From positions 744,001 through 808,000 of the forward strand of contig NZ_VCQU01000001.1 in NCBI RefSeq assembly GCF_012932915.1: DNA of 64,000 bases, given 5' to 3'. Of this stretch, positions 46,853 to 56,250 are shown one piece after another (positions within the stretch are counted from its first letter, which is position 1; each line of letters starts with the position of its first letter). The position numbers were made by a program, and so were the translations under genes. The notes under the pieces are model-generated. The model was not told the origin of the DNA. It did not search any database and was given only the letters and a program-made list of their open reading frames with translations. Source of the DNA: Antrihabitans stalactiti. GTDB lineage: Bacteria > Actinomycetota > Actinomycetes > Mycobacteriales > Mycobacteriaceae.

Positions 46853-48238
46853 ATGACCGTGTCAACTATCACCAGTGGCGAACTGCTCGAAGCACTTGTG
46901 GACGGCTTGCCCGAGGGGTCCGTCATCACCGACCGGGACCTCATCGAGTCCTACCGCCAGGACTACGCACGCGACCCCGATGCCGGCGTTCCGCTCGCCG
47001 TCGTGCGCGCCAACTCCACCGAAGACGTGCAGGCGGTCATGCGGTGGGCGACCGCGCATCGCGTCCCCGTGGTACCCCGCGGCGCTGGTTCCGGACTGTC
47101 CGGCGGGGCGACCGCTGTCGACGGCGGCATCGTGTTGACCACCGAGCGCATGCGCGGCATCGAAGTGGATCCGGTGACGCGCACGGCAGTCGTCCAACCA
47201 GGTCTACTGAACGCCGACGTGAAGAAGGCCGTTGCGGCGCACGGGCTCTGGTACCCGCCCGACCCGTCGTCGTTCGAAATGTGCTCGATCGGCGGCAACG
47301 CCGCCACGAACGCGGGCGGACTGTGTTGCGTGAAGTACGGCGTCACAACCGATTACGTCCTCGGACTGCAAGTAGTGCTGGCCGACGGCACCGCGGTCCG
47401 GCTGGGCGGGCCGCGCCTGAAAGATGTTGCGGGGCTTTCACTGACGAAGCTCTTCGTCGGCAGCGAAGGAACGCTCGGCATCATCACCGAACTCACGCTG
47501 CGGCTGATACCCGCACAGCCCGTGCAGAGCACCGTCGTCGCCTCGTTCTCCTCGCTACAGGATGCCGCCGACGCAATCCTCGCGATCACCCGGTTGCTGC
47601 GGCCGTCGATGCTGGAGTTCATGGATTCGGTGGCAATCAACGCCGTCGAAGACGAGCTGAAGATGGGACTCGACCGCAACGCTGCCGCGTTGCTCGTCGC
47701 ACGGTCGGACGCACCTGGTCCGTATGCGGCGAACGAAGCCGAGACGATGGCGAATGTCTGCCGCGACAACAACGCGACCGAGGTCTTCAGCACCGACGAT
47801 CCTGAGGAGGGCGAAGCGTTCACCGTGGCACGACGTTTCGCAATTCCGGCGGTCGAGCTGAAAGGCGATCTGCTGCTCGAGGACGTCGGCGTGCCACTCC
47901 CCCAGCTCGCTGCGTTGGTGAACGGGATCGCCAACATCGCCGCCAAACGCGAGGTGATGGTCTCCGTGATCGCCCACGCCGGCGACGGGAACACCCACCC
48001 GCTGATCGTGTACAACGCAGCCGACAAGGCGATGACCGAGCGCGCTCACATCGCCTTCGGCGAAATCATGGACCTCGCAATCTCGTTGGGCGGCACCATC
48101 ACTGGAGAGCACGGCGTCGGCAGGTTGAAGAAGGCATGGCTGCCGGACTACGTCGGCGAAGACGTCATGGAGCTCACCCGCAAGATCAAGAACGCGCTCG
48201 ACCCGAACGCAATCCTCAACCCGGGCGCGATCATCTAG
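46853..48238 (+). CDS. FAD-linked oxidase (GlcD/2-hydroxyacid or D-lactate dehydrogenase-like)
   Basis: 461 residues. PCMH-type FAD-binding domain: PVVPRGAGSGLSGGATAVDGGIVL and later CSIGGNAATNAGGLCCVKYG; then the FAD-oxidase C domain with VSVIAHAGDGNTHPLIV (His and Asp ligands of a metal/active site), TITGEHGVGRLKKAWL and the end DPNAILNPG. It oxidises a 2-hydroxy acid such as glycolate or lactate. TACCGT lies immediately before ATG 46853 and 6 nt before GTG 46859, so the second codon set may be the real leaderless start. Confidence 0.88.
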   Translation: MTVSTITSGELLEALVDGLPEGSVITDRDLIESYRQDYARDPDAGVPLAVVRANSTEDVQAVMRWATAHRVPVVPRGAGSGLSGGATAVDGGIVLTTERMRGIEVDPVTRTAVVQPGLLNADVKKAVAAHGLWYPPDPSSFEMCSIGGNAATNAGGLCCVKYGVTTDYVLGLQVVLADGTAVRLGGPRLKDVAGLSLTKLFVGSEGTLGIITELTLRLIPAQPVQSTVVASFSSLQDAADAILAITRLLRPSMLEFMDSVAINAVEDELKMGLDRNAAALLVARSDAPGPYAANEAETMANVCRDNNATEVFSTDDPEEGEAFTVARRFAIPAVELKGDLLLEDVGVPLPQLAALVNGIANIAAKREVMVSVIAHAGDGNTHPLIVYNAADKAMTERAHIAFGEIMDLAISLGGTITGEHGVGRLKKAWLPDYVGEDVMELTRKIKNALDPNAILNPGAII

Positions 48239-48245
48239 TTTGCGG

Positions 48246-48285
48246 ACGCGACGCCGATCATGTTTGACTCGGATCAGCGTCGCGT
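48246..48285. terminator. Hairpin after the FAD-oxidase gene
   Basis: ACGCGACGC (48246-48254) with GCGTCGCGT (48277-48285), extended by GATC/GATC after one mismatch; 12-nt loop. Starts 8 bp past the stop. Confidence 0.5.
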
Positions 48286-48338
48286 GCCGGTGGCGGACCG
48301 CGTCAGGCATGGAGGCGCCGTACCCCACGAGGTTCATC

Positions 48339-48725
48339 GTGAGCATCAGTTTCAACCACACCATCGTCCATGCGCAGGACCGACAAGCATCGGCTGCTTT
48401 CTTCACTTATCTGTTCGGGCTTCCTGAAGCGGTCCCTGCCGGTCCGTTTCTCGCCGTGGAGCTCGAGCACGGCGTGTCACTCGATTTCGCTGGACCGACC
48501 GAGAACATTCAGCCTCAGCACTACGCGTTCCTCGTCAGCGAGGACGACTTCGACGCTATCTACGGTCGAATTGTCGAACGCGGGATCAAGCATTGGCCGG
48601 ATCCGTTCCAATCGGCCGAGAACGTCATCAACAACAACGACGGCGGTCGCGGCGTGTACTTCCTCGACCCCGCAGGTCACTTCCTCGAGATCATCACCGT
48701 CCCTTACGGTGGCTGGCCGAAGTAG
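48339..48725 (+). CDS. VOC (glyoxalase/bleomycin-resistance) family protein
   Basis: 128 residues, one VOC fold with paired beta-alpha-beta-beta-beta modules. N-terminal FNHTIVHAQDRQASAAFFTYLFGLP carries the first metal-type His; QPQHYAFLVSEDDFDAIYGRIVERG and GGRGVYFLDPAGHFLEIITVPYGG supply further His and Glu ligands. Reaction unknown (dioxygenase, isomerase or binding roles occur in the family). GTG 48339 is preferred because GAGG lies 6 nt upstream; ATG 48309 is possible. A hairpin follows the stop. Confidence 0.82.
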   Translation: MSISFNHTIVHAQDRQASAAFFTYLFGLPEAVPAGPFLAVELEHGVSLDFAGPTENIQPQHYAFLVSEDDFDAIYGRIVERGIKHWPDPFQSAENVINNNDGGRGVYFLDPAGHFLEIITVPYGGWPK

Positions 48726-48737
48726 CCGACCGCGCAT

Positions 48738-48778
48738 AGTGTGGATTTCCACCCGCCTAGCGAGTGGAAATCCACACT
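48738..48778. terminator. Perfect-stem hairpin after the VOC gene
   Basis: AGTGTGGATTTCCAC (48738-48752) pairs exactly with 48764-48778; three further pairs follow after one mismatch, closing a 3-nt loop. It begins 13 bp past the stop. Confidence 0.55.
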
Positions 48779-48801
48779 TCTCGAGGAGCAAAGGTTCGCC
48801 A

Positions 48802-49524
48802 GTGCTGACGACCACCAAATCGACCGGCGCCTTTGTCGACGTCGCCGTCGTCGTGGTGGTTCTCGTCTGCACGAACCTGATCGCGCACTTCACGACCGTA
48901 TGGGCCAGCCTCGGCGCCGTCCCCGTTGCCGCGTTGGTGCTGGTCGCGCTGACCAGACGCCGGGGTCTCGGCTGGGAGGAACTCGGTCTCGGACGCAGGC
49001 AACTCCGTACCGGCGCCCTGTACGCGCTCGGCGCCGTTGGTCTTGTGGTCTCCGTCGTGGCGATCGGTGCAGCGCTGCCGATGACGAGGCCGATGTTCAT
49101 GGCGGACCGATACGCGACGATCTCGGGCGCCCTGATCGCGTCGATGATCGTGATCCCCCTGCAGACCGCGATCCCCGAAGAACTCGCCTTCCGTGGCGTC
49201 CTGCACGGCACGTTGTCGCGGGTCTACAGCTTTCGCGGCGTCGCGATGGCAGGCTCGCTGTTGTTCGGTCTGTGGCACATCGCGTCCTCGCTGGGTCTGA
49301 CGGCGAGCAACCGCGGCTTGAGCTCCATCTTCGGCGGCGGGACGACCGGTCAGGTCGCGGGCATCGGCTGCGCAGTCGTGGCGACCGCTGCTGCCGGATT
49401 CGTCTTCACCTGGCTTCGTCGGCGGAGCGGCAGCTTGCTGGCGCCGATCGCGCTGCATTGGTCGCTCAACGGCGCGGGTGCCCTCGCCGCGGCCGTGGTC
49501 TGGCATGCCTCGGTGACGTCGTGA
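48802..49524 (+). CDS. CPBP-family intramembrane metalloprotease
   Basis: 240 residues, about seven hydrophobic segments. The three ABI/CAAX-protease motifs are present: EE-x3-R in IPEELAFRGVLHG, F-x3-H in FGLWHIASS, and HWSLNGAG near the C-terminus. Such proteases cleave within membranes or protect against bacteriocins in other bacteria; the substrate is unknown. GTG 48802 is preceded by GAGGAG at 13-18 nt, a somewhat distant site. The stop overlaps the next start (GTGA), implying coupling. Confidence 0.85.
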   Translation: MLTTTKSTGAFVDVAVVVVVLVCTNLIAHFTTVWASLGAVPVAALVLVALTRRRGLGWEELGLGRRQLRTGALYALGAVGLVVSVVAIGAALPMTRPMFMADRYATISGALIASMIVIPLQTAIPEELAFRGVLHGTLSRVYSFRGVAMAGSLLFGLWHIASSLGLTASNRGLSSIFGGGTTGQVAGIGCAVVATAAAGFVFTWLRRRSGSLLAPIALHWSLNGAGALAAAVVWHASVTS

Positions 49525-50582
49525 CCTACCGCGTGATTCAGTGGGCGACCGGTGGTGTCGGGGCGGCGGCTGTGCGCGCGGTGCTGCGGCATCCCGACCT
49601 CGAACTCGTCGGCTGCTGGGTCCACAGCGACGACAAGAACGGTAGGGACGTCGGCGAGATCATCGGGACCGAGCCGATCGGGATCAATGCCACCACCGAC
49701 GCGGCAGCACTCCTCGCGATGGATGCGGACTGCGTCGTCTATGCACCGCTGATGCCGGACAAGAAGGTCGTCGCGGACCTGCTCGGGTGCGGGAAGAACG
49801 TCGTGACACCGCTGGGCTGGTTTCTGCCCACCGATCGAGACGCTCGCCTCGAAGCCGTCGCACAGGAGGCGGGAGTCACTCTGCACGGCACCGGTATCGA
49901 TCCCGGCGGCATCACCGATCTGTTCCCGCTGATGTTCTCGGCGCTGACGTCGGCTGCAACATTCGTTCGTGCCGAGGAATTCAGCGACATTCGCAGCTAC
50001 AACGCACCCGACGTCGTGCGATGGATCATGCAATTCGGCGCTACCCCCGCGGAGGCGATGGCCGGCCCGATGCTCGGCTTGCTCACCGGCGGCTTCACTC
50101 AGTCGTTGCGAATGATCCTGCAAGGCATGGGCTTCGACCGGAGCGCCGAGATCCGCACACATCAAGACGTGGCCGTCGCGACGGCGCCCATCGACTCCCC
50201 CATCGGCGTGATCGAGCCTGGCTTGGTCGCAGCGCAGCGGTTCCAATGGGACGCCGCCATCGGCGACAAGACCGTCGCGCGCATCGCCGTGAACTGGCTG
50301 ATGGGCGATGAAAATCTCGAACCAGCTTGGGATCTCGGGGCCGCGGGCGAACGGTTCGAAGTCGAGATCAAAGGCGACCCCGACATGCTCGTCACCATCA
50401 AAGGCCTGCAGCCCGAGACGCCGGAAGCCGGGTGGCTCCGCAACCCTGGCATCGTCGCGACGGCGAATCACCTGGTCAACTCGATTCCCTACGTCTGCGA
50501 CGCCGCCCCGGGGATCAAAAGCTACCTCGACCTGCCCCTCATGGCCGGTCGAGCCCACCCGACCCTTAGCGACCGCCCGTGA
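49521..50582 (+). CDS. DapB-N-like NAD(P)-dependent dehydrogenase
   Basis: 353 residues. N-terminal Rossmann fold YRVIQWATGGVGAAAVRAVL, then VYAPLMPDKKVVADLLGCGKNVVTPLGW and the GTGIDPGGITDLFPLM motif, features of the actinobacterial amine/2,4-diaminopentanoate dehydrogenase-like family annotated as dihydrodipicolinate reductase N-terminal domain proteins. It lacks the DapB substrate signature, and true dapB is at 37100. Substrate unknown. GTG 49521 overlaps the protease stop. The stop codon lies inside the following hairpin. Confidence 0.82.
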   Translation: MTYRVIQWATGGVGAAAVRAVLRHPDLELVGCWVHSDDKNGRDVGEIIGTEPIGINATTDAAALLAMDADCVVYAPLMPDKKVVADLLGCGKNVVTPLGWFLPTDRDARLEAVAQEAGVTLHGTGIDPGGITDLFPLMFSALTSAATFVRAEEFSDIRSYNAPDVVRWIMQFGATPAEAMAGPMLGLLTGGFTQSLRMILQGMGFDRSAEIRTHQDVAVATAPIDSPIGVIEPGLVAAQRFQWDAAIGDKTVARIAVNWLMGDENLEPAWDLGAAGERFEVEIKGDPDMLVTIKGLQPETPEAGWLRNPGIVATANHLVNSIPYVCDAAPGIKSYLDLPLMAGRAHPTLSDRP

Positions 50583-50618
50583 GTGAGTTTGGCCCTCCCA
50601 GGGGCCAAACGCACTCAC
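50579..50618. terminator. Bidirectional hairpin between convergent genes
   Basis: 17-bp arms (50579-50595 and 50602-50618) with one mismatch and a 6-nt loop. It includes the stop of the dehydrogenase gene and lies 16 bp beyond the truB stop on the other strand. The layout and loop resemble the GTGCGCGAGT family with a different stem. Confidence 0.55.
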
Positions 50619-50633
50619 AGTTCGCACGTGTTC

Positions 50634-51527
50634 TCAGCGCATGTTCGCCGGGCGGACGACCATGACCGAGGCGGCGCGTTTGCCGCGTTCGGTGAGGAGG
50701 GCGATCGCCCGACCGTCGGGGTCGATGGCGACGTAGATGCCGTCGATGCCGATGGGTTCCAACCACCGCCCCTGACTGAGGGATTCGGCTTCGTCGGCGT
50801 CGATCTGCCTGTGGGGGAAGGCGATTTGGGCAGCAGCGTCGATGTCGAGGCTGACTGTGGGGTCCAAGGCCAGGTCGTCCAACGTCCTGGCATTCGCGAT
50901 GTCGAACGGACCGACTCTTGTGCGGCGCAACGCAGTCAGATGGCCGCCGACCCCCAAGGCCGCGCCGAGATCACGTGCCAACGCGCGGACGTAGGTGCCC
51001 GACGAGCATTCGACGTCGACGTCCAGGTCGACGAACGTGTCCGTGTCACGGCGCGCGAGCACATCGAACTTCGACACAGTGACCGGCCGCGACTCGAGAA
51101 TGACCTCCTCGCCAGCCCGGATCAACGCGTGGGCGCGCTTGCCGTCGACCTTGATCGCGCTGACGCTGGCGGGCACTTGCGAAATGTCGCCGGTCAACTG
51201 TGCGACCTGGTCGGCGATCTCCGCATCAGTGACGCTCGAGGCGTCCACCGTCGAGAGCACCTCACCCTCGGCATCGTCGGTCGAGGTCGACTCCCCCAGC
51301 CGGATGGTGGCGGAATACGCCTTGGTCGTCAGCGCAAGCAGACCGAGCATTTTCGTTGCCCGCTCGACGCCGAGGACCAACACGCCGGTCGCCATCGGGT
51401 CGAGCGTTCCTGCATGACCGATCTTCTTCGTCTTCAACAGTTTCCGGCAACGGGCGACGACGTCGTGGCTCGTCAGCCCGCCGTCCTTGTCGATGATCAG
51501 GAGGCCGGCGGTATCGATTGCCTTCAT
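50634..51527 (-). CDS. truB: tRNA pseudouridine-55 synthase
   Basis: 297 residues. GLLIIDKDGGLTSHDVVARCRKLL opens the domain; motif II GHAGTLDPMATGVLVLGVERATK holds the catalytic Asp (GTLDP). SYSATIRLG-type segment is KAYSATIRLGESTSTDDAEGEV, and a C-terminal PUA-like domain ends with GKRAASVMVVRPANMR. Makes psi55 in the T-arm. ATG 51527 overlaps the pptT stop; last gene of the rbfA-to-truB series. Confidence 0.95.
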   Translation of the reverse strand: MKAIDTAGLLIIDKDGGLTSHDVVARCRKLLKTKKIGHAGTLDPMATGVLVLGVERATKMLGLLALTTKAYSATIRLGESTSTDDAEGEVLSTVDASSVTDAEIADQVAQLTGDISQVPASVSAIKVDGKRAHALIRAGEEVILESRPVTVSKFDVLARRDTDTFVDLDVDVECSSGTYVRALARDLGAALGVGGHLTALRRTRVGPFDIANARTLDDLALDPTVSLDIDAAAQIAFPHRQIDADEAESLSQGRWLEPIGIDGIYVAIDPDGRAIALLTERGKRAASVMVVRPANMR

Positions 51528-52174
51528 ACGGTGATCGCCGTGAAGACGTGGCGGTCAGTGATCAGCCAACGACCGTCGAACGAGGTCAACGGCGCGCCGC
51601 CATCAATCGTGTGGCCTGGCACCAGTAGCTCGCTGCGGAACGTTCCACCTCGGCCGTCGATCGAGAAAGTGATATGGGCTTCCTCGAAACCGAGCCACCG
51701 ATTGGTCAGCGGGAACCATGCCTTGTAGGTGGCTTCCTTGGCGCAGAACAACAGTCGGTCCAGGTGCAAACTGGACGGGGTCGCCGCGAGCCACTCCCGC
51801 TCGGCCGCCAGACTCACATGGTCGAGCACGCCATCCGGCAACGGACCGTGCGGCTCGGCATCGATACCGACCGACCGATGCTGCATCGAAAATGCCAGCG
51901 CCGCACCACGGTAGCCGTCGCAGTGTGTCAAGCTGCCGACGACTCCCTTGGGCCACAACGGCATTCCGCGCTCGCCGCGAAGGATCGGTGCGGGATCGAC
52001 ACCGAGCTTGCCCATCGCCAACCGAGCACAGTGGCGGGCACTGACGAATTCCCGTTTGCGCTTGTCGACGGCACGCGCGATCAACGATTCTTCGAGCGGG
52101 TGCGGCACCAGTCCCGGTGGGTCGACGAACAAGTCGGCCGACTCGACTCCCGGTGGGAGGATTTCCTCGATCAA
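51524..52174 (-). CDS. pptT: 4'-phosphopantetheinyl transferase (PptT-like)
   Basis: 216 residues, Sfp-type. Motifs: GERGMPLWPKGVVGSLTHCDGYRGA, VGIDAEPH (Mg-binding Asp and Glu) and LLFCAKEATYKAWFPLTNRWLGFE (W/F-x-x-K-E-A-x-x-K). It activates carrier proteins of fatty-acid, mycolate, polyketide and siderophore synthases. The start is a rare TTG at 52174 overlapping the upstream TGA (TTGA), with GAGGGCGGAG just before it. It matches Rv2794c between truB and Rv2795c. Confidence 0.92.
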   Translation of the reverse strand: MIEEILPPGVESADLFVDPPGLVPHPLEESLIARAVDKRKREFVSARHCARLAMGKLGVDPAPILRGERGMPLWPKGVVGSLTHCDGYRGAALAFSMQHRSVGIDAEPHGPLPDGVLDHVSLAAEREWLAATPSSLHLDRLLFCAKEATYKAWFPLTNRWLGFEEAHITFSIDGRGGTFRSELLVPGHTIDGGAPLTSFDGRWLITDRHVFTAITV

Positions 52175-53097
52175 CTGCGCTCCGCCCTCATCTTTTCTGC
52201 CGCTGCCTCCATCTCGGGAGTCACCTTGAAATGCCCGCCCCATTTGTTGAGCGCGCCCGGTGGGTACTCCGGAACGGGCAGGATCTGCCGAAGTAGCTTG
52301 TCGGGCAAGCCTCGTCGTTGCCATTCGCGCGGATAGCCCAACGACACCTCTTCGAACCTGACGCCGTCGTACCAGGTCGTTCGCGGGATGTGGAGATGCC
52401 CGTACACCGAGCAGATGACGTTGTACTCCTTGTGCCAGTTCTTCGTCAGAGTGGTCCCGCACCACAGCGAGAATTCCGGGTAGAACAGCACTTCGGTTGG
52501 TTCCCGGACCAACGGAAAGTGATTGATCAGCACCAGTGGCATGTCCGGATGCAGTTCGTCGAGCCTGCGCTGCGTCGACGCCACCCGTACATGGCACCAC
52601 GCGTCGCGCGTGACGTAGGGCTGGGGTGAGAGCAGAAATTCGTCTGTCGCAACCACATTGCGCTCGCGAGCGAGCGCCAACCCGTCGACCTTCGTCGTCG
52701 TGCCGGCGGGCAGGAACGAGTAGTCGTAGAGCAAGAACATCGGTACCAAAGTGACCGGACCTCCGACTCCGTCCCACACCGGGTATGGGTCCTCGGGGGT
52801 GATGACGTCGATCTCACGGCACATGTTGACCAGGTAGTCATAACGCGGTGCACCGTGGATCTGCACCGGGTCCTTCGCCGTCGTCCACAGTTCGTGGTTG
52901 CCCGGCACCCAGATGACCTTCGCGAACCGACTGCGAAGCAGTTTCAGCGCCCACCGAATGTCGTCGGTTTTCTCCGAGACGTCGCCGGCGACGATCAACC
53001 AGTCGTCCGGCGAATCCGGAAAGATCTGCTCGGTGATCGGCCGGTTTCCTCGGTGCCCGACATGGATGTCACTGACTGCCATCAACTTGGGGGTCAC
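52171..53097 (-). CDS. Calcineurin-type metallophosphoesterase (Rv2795c-like)
   Basis: 308 residues. The five metallophosphoesterase motifs are clear: DIHVGHR, GDVSE, GNHE, LINHFP and YGHLH. Dimetal-dependent phosphohydrolase in the cytoplasm; the substrate is unknown. In M. tuberculosis it is likewise encoded directly before pptT, and loss of this protein affects activity of PptT-dependent pathways. GTG 53097 is 5 bp from the MATE stop. Confidence 0.9.
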   Translation of the reverse strand: MTPKLMAVSDIHVGHRGNRPITEQIFPDSPDDWLIVAGDVSEKTDDIRWALKLLRSRFAKVIWVPGNHELWTTAKDPVQIHGAPRYDYLVNMCREIDVITPEDPYPVWDGVGGPVTLVPMFLLYDYSFLPAGTTTKVDGLALARERNVVATDEFLLSPQPYVTRDAWCHVRVASTQRRLDELHPDMPLVLINHFPLVREPTEVLFYPEFSLWCGTTLTKNWHKEYNVICSVYGHLHIPRTTWYDGVRFEEVSLGYPREWQRRGLPDKLLRQILPVPEYPPGALNKWGGHFKVTPEMEAAAEKMRAERS

Positions 53098-53102
53098 ACT
53101 GG

Positions 53103-54434
53103 CTACCTTTCCTTATCGACGACCTGCAGGTCCGACCCGGGCACCGCCCACCGGCCGGATCGCGTCCGGATCACGACCGCACCCAGCCGTAGCAGCATGA
53201 ACGCCGTCAGCCCTGCCCAGATTCCCGGCAACCCCCAGTCGAACGCGAGCGAGCACCAGATCAGCGGTAGAAATCCGACGATTGCCGCGGCGAGGGTCGC
53301 CGTACGCAGGAACTTCGCGTCGCCAGCACCGAGCAGGACACCATCGAGTGCGAAGACGATTCCGCCGATCGGAACGATCGTGACAAAGAACCACCACGCA
53401 CCATGGGTCCGCTCGACCACCGCAAGATCGTTTGTGAAGACGCCGGGAAGGATGCGATAGCCCGCCGCGAACAACACGGCCAGGCCCAGCCCGAAGACCG
53501 TGGACCACCGCGTGATCCGCCATGCCAAATCACGCGCATCCTCGGTGCGGCGCGCACCCAACGCGGCGCCGATCAAAGACTGCGCCGCGATCGCCAGCGA
53601 ATCGAGCGCGAGTGCGACGAAGTTCCACAATTGCAGGACGAGTTGGTGCGCAGCCACCGATGCCGCGCCGAACCGCGACGCGACCGCAGCAGCCGAAAGG
53701 AAGCATGCCTGGAACGCCAGGCTCCGCGCGATCAAGTCCCTGCCGAGCACCAACTGCGCTCGCATGACCGACAGCCTCGGCCGAAGCGCCACCTTCTCCC
53801 GCAGCAGCGTGCGAGCGAACAACGTCGCCGCACATGCTTGCCCCGCAACATTCGCGACGGCAGAACCAGGCAGACCCATATGCGGCGCAAACGCCAACCC
53901 GTGCACCAGAAACGGGCACAGCACACCCGAAACAATCAAGCCCACAACCACATAGCGAAAAGGCCGCATCGTATCTTGCACGCCGCGCATCCAGCCGTTG
54001 CCAGCGATGCTGATGAGAATCAAAGGCGCACCGAAAAGTGCTATTCGTAACCAGCTTTCGGCCTCGCGGGCGATGTCGTCACCACCGGCAATCACCTGCG
54101 CTATCGGCCGGGCGAGCACCTGCATCACCGCGATGATCACCACCCCGATGACCACCGCCAGCCAGGTGGCTGCCACTCCTTCGCCGACCGCGTCGCGACG
54201 ATCCCCCGCACCATGCATGCGCGCCGACCGGGACGTCGTGCCATACGACAGAAAAGTCAACTGGGTACTGACCTGGGTGAGGATCAAACCGCCGACGGCA
54301 AGCCCGGCCAGCGCCAACGCACCCAGCCTGCCGACCACGGCGAAATCGAACAACAAGTAGATCGGCTCGGCAACGAGCACGCCGAACGCAGGCAGCGCCA
54401 ACGCGAGGATCCGGCGCGGACCGGGTGAGTTCAC
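53103..54434 (-). CDS. MATE-family efflux transporter (DinF-like)
   Basis: 443 residues, twelve predicted membrane helices. Typical MATE segments are LALPAFGVLVAEPIYLLFDFAVVGRLG at the N-terminus, SIAGNGWMRGVQDTMRPF and later AAHQLVLQLWNFVALALDSLAIAAQSLIGAALG. Proton- or sodium-driven drug/metabolite export. In M. tuberculosis dinF (Rv2836c) is also adjacent to the DHH gene. GTG 54434 overlaps the DHH stop (GTGA). Confidence 0.9.
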   Translation of the reverse strand: MNSPGPRRILALALPAFGVLVAEPIYLLFDFAVVGRLGALALAGLAVGGLILTQVSTQLTFLSYGTTSRSARMHGAGDRRDAVGEGVAATWLAVVIGVVIIAVMQVLARPIAQVIAGGDDIAREAESWLRIALFGAPLILISIAGNGWMRGVQDTMRPFRYVVVGLIVSGVLCPFLVHGLAFAPHMGLPGSAVANVAGQACAATLFARTLLREKVALRPRLSVMRAQLVLGRDLIARSLAFQACFLSAAAVASRFGAASVAAHQLVLQLWNFVALALDSLAIAAQSLIGAALGARRTEDARDLAWRITRWSTVFGLGLAVLFAAGYRILPGVFTNDLAVVERTHGAWWFFVTIVPIGGIVFALDGVLLGAGDAKFLRTATLAAAIVGFLPLIWCSLAFDWGLPGIWAGLTAFMLLRLGAVVIRTRSGRWAVPGSDLQVVDKER

Positions 54435-55429
54435 CCGAGTGCGCTTCGCAACTCCGCCACGACGTCGGCGATCGGGCCTTTCGCGGTGTAACCGGCGGCG
54501 TAGCGATGACCGCCACCACCAAGCCGGGTGGCCAAGGCTGCAACGTCGATCGTGTTCTTGGACCGCAACGACACCGACCACACCTCGGGCGTAACCGTCT
54601 CCTTGAACACCGCAGCCAACTCGGCCTCCGCCGTCGTTCGGACGATATCGATGACGCTCTCGACCTCTTCGGAATTCAGCCCTTCGCGGTCGGACCTGCG
54701 AATGACCGCATGCACCAGACCACGCCCTTCAGCCGCGTCCGGCACGAGAACTGCCGAGCCGAGCACCTTCGACAGCATCGGAAGCCAACCGAACGGATGA
54801 GTGTCGAGCAGTCGACGGGCGATGAGCGCGCCGTCGATTCCGGTCGCAAGCAACCGTTCGGCGAGAAGATGGGTACCCGGGCGCACCCACCGGAACGATC
54901 CGGTGTCGGTGACAAGCCCGGCGTAAAGGCAATGCGCGATGTCGCTGTCGATCTCCGTGCCGAGCAGATCGAGGATGCGTGCGATCACGCTCGCCGTCGA
55001 TTCCGCGCTCGGATCGACGACGTTGATCGAGCCGAACATCGTGTTGGAGCGATGATGATCGAGCACCAAGCTCGACCGAGCACCGTCGAGCCGGTCGCCC
55101 AGCCGGCCCAGCCTGCCTCGGCTACCGCAATCGACGGTCACGAGTAGGTCGACCTCGCGGGCGACAGCTTCGGGCTCGACGACGAACTCGACGCCCGGCA
55201 GTTGTCGCATCGATGTCGGCAACGTCGACGGTTCGGCGAACGCAACCTGCACTGGAACACCGCGACGGTCGATAGCGAGCGCAAGAGCCAGACCGCTCCC
55301 GAGAGTGTCCGCGTCGGGCTGCACATGACATAGCACCGTGACCGACTTCGCAGCGACCAACGCGTTGACGGCTGGAGCCAGATCGACATCGCCGGAACGT
55401 TGCGCCGTCGCGTGTTCGGCAACCGTCAT
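54431..55429 (-). CDS. DHH phosphoesterase (NrnA-type oligoribonuclease/pAp phosphatase)
   Basis: 332 residues. DHH domain motifs: CHVQPDADTLGSGLAL, VTVDCGSRGRL, LDHHRSNTMFG and LVTDTGSFRW. The DHHA1 domain ends with LGGGGHRYAAGY. Degrades nanoRNA, 3'-phosphoadenosine-5'-phosphate and, in mycobacteria (Rv2837c), cyclic dinucleotides. It follows rbfA by 12 bp and overlaps the MATE gene, in the order usual for Actinobacteria. Confidence 0.92.
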   Translation of the reverse strand: MTVAEHATAQRSGDVDLAPAVNALVAAKSVTVLCHVQPDADTLGSGLALALAIDRRGVPVQVAFAEPSTLPTSMRQLPGVEFVVEPEAVAREVDLLVTVDCGSRGRLGRLGDRLDGARSSLVLDHHRSNTMFGSINVVDPSAESTASVIARILDLLGTEIDSDIAHCLYAGLVTDTGSFRWVRPGTHLLAERLLATGIDGALIARRLLDTHPFGWLPMLSKVLGSAVLVPDAAEGRGLVHAVIRRSDREGLNSEEVESVIDIVRTTAEAELAAVFKETVTPEVWSVSLRSKNTIDVAALATRLGGGGHRYAAGYTAKGPIADVVAELRSALG

Positions 55430-55441
55430 TGCGCGGCCCGA

Positions 55442-55891
55442 TCAGTCACCATCGGTGGCACCACCCTCGGTCTTGTAGGGGTCGGGTTCCCCTGCATGCT
55501 TCGCACCTGCCCTCGCGCGCGCAACTTCCTCGTCCGCAGCACGGGCCTTCGCGAGCAGCTCTTCCATCTGCCGCGCGGTGTCGGGCACCCGATCCTCGAC
55601 GAACGCCAGCGTAGGCGTGAACTTGATTCCTGTCCCGGCGCCGACCTTGCTCCGCAGCACACCCTTGGCCTTCTCCAGGCCAGCCGCTGCAGCCATCACA
55701 TCGGGCTCGGTGTTCAGATCTTCGCCCATCACGGTGTAGTACACAGTCGCCTCACGCAGGTCTCCCGTCACCTTCGCGTCGGTGATCGTGACGAACTGTA
55801 GCCGTGGATCCTTGATTTCGTACTCGATCGCCGTCGCAACGATCGCGGCGATTCGTTTCGCAAGTCGACGTGCCCTGGCCTGATCGACCAT
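55442..55891 (-). CDS. rbfA: Ribosome-binding factor A
   Basis: 149 residues. KH-like fold with [51 protein letters not shown] and the helix-bend region [23 protein letters not shown] charged, probably disordered tail of about 30 residues follows. Needed for 16S rRNA 5' end maturation and cold adaptation. AAGGGGGC precedes ATG 55891. Follows DUF503. Confidence 0.94.
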   Translation of the reverse strand: MVDQARARRLAKRIAAIVATAIEYEIKDPRLQFVTITDAKVTGDLREATVYYTVMGEDLNTEPDVMAAAAGLEKAKGVLRSKVGAGTGIKFTPTLAFVEDRVPDTARQMEELLAKARAADEEVARARAGAKHAGEPDPYKTEGGATDGD

Positions 55892-55934
55892 GGTCAGCCC
55901 CCTTCTTGTTGTGCCGCTTACCCGTGTTGTGGGA

Positions 55935-56225
55935 CTAGTCTTCCGGGCCGAAAATACGACGTCGCACCGTGAGCAACTCGAGTTCCGGCCGCCGTGCGAC
56001 CGACCGCTCACAGTTGTCGAGGACCTGGTTGAGGTAGTCGACGCCGGATGACGCAATCGCGACCCCGAGTATCGTCCGCCGATGGCGGTCCTGCTCGCCT
56101 GTTTCTGCTGCGGAGACTCCGAACTTGTGGAGTTCCGCGAGCACCGGCTTCACGATCGAGCGCTTTTCTTTCAGCGAATGAACGTCGCCGAGCAAGATGT
56201 CGAATTCGAGCGCACCGAGATACAC
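55935..56225 (-). CDS. DUF503 family protein
   Basis: 96 residues, full length for the family: [55 protein letters not shown] and an end in [12 protein letters not shown]503 lies between infB and rbfA in many bacteria and has no proven function. GTG 56225 is chosen over ATG 56240 because GGAGGAG lies 6 nt before it and the family starts at this position. A hairpin separates it from infB. Confidence 0.9.
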   Translation of the reverse strand: MYLGALEFDILLGDVHSLKEKRSIVKPVLAELHKFGVSAAETGEQDRHRRTILGVAIASSGVDYLNQVLDNCERSVARRPELELLTVRRRIFGPED

Positions 56226-56250
56226 ACTGGCCTCCTCCATCCGGCAGGCT

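Noticed and set aside
49521-50582. Second dapB
   Set aside because: It has only the Rossmann part of DapB-like proteins and lacks the [13 protein letters not shown]-type substrate motif present in the gene at 37100.
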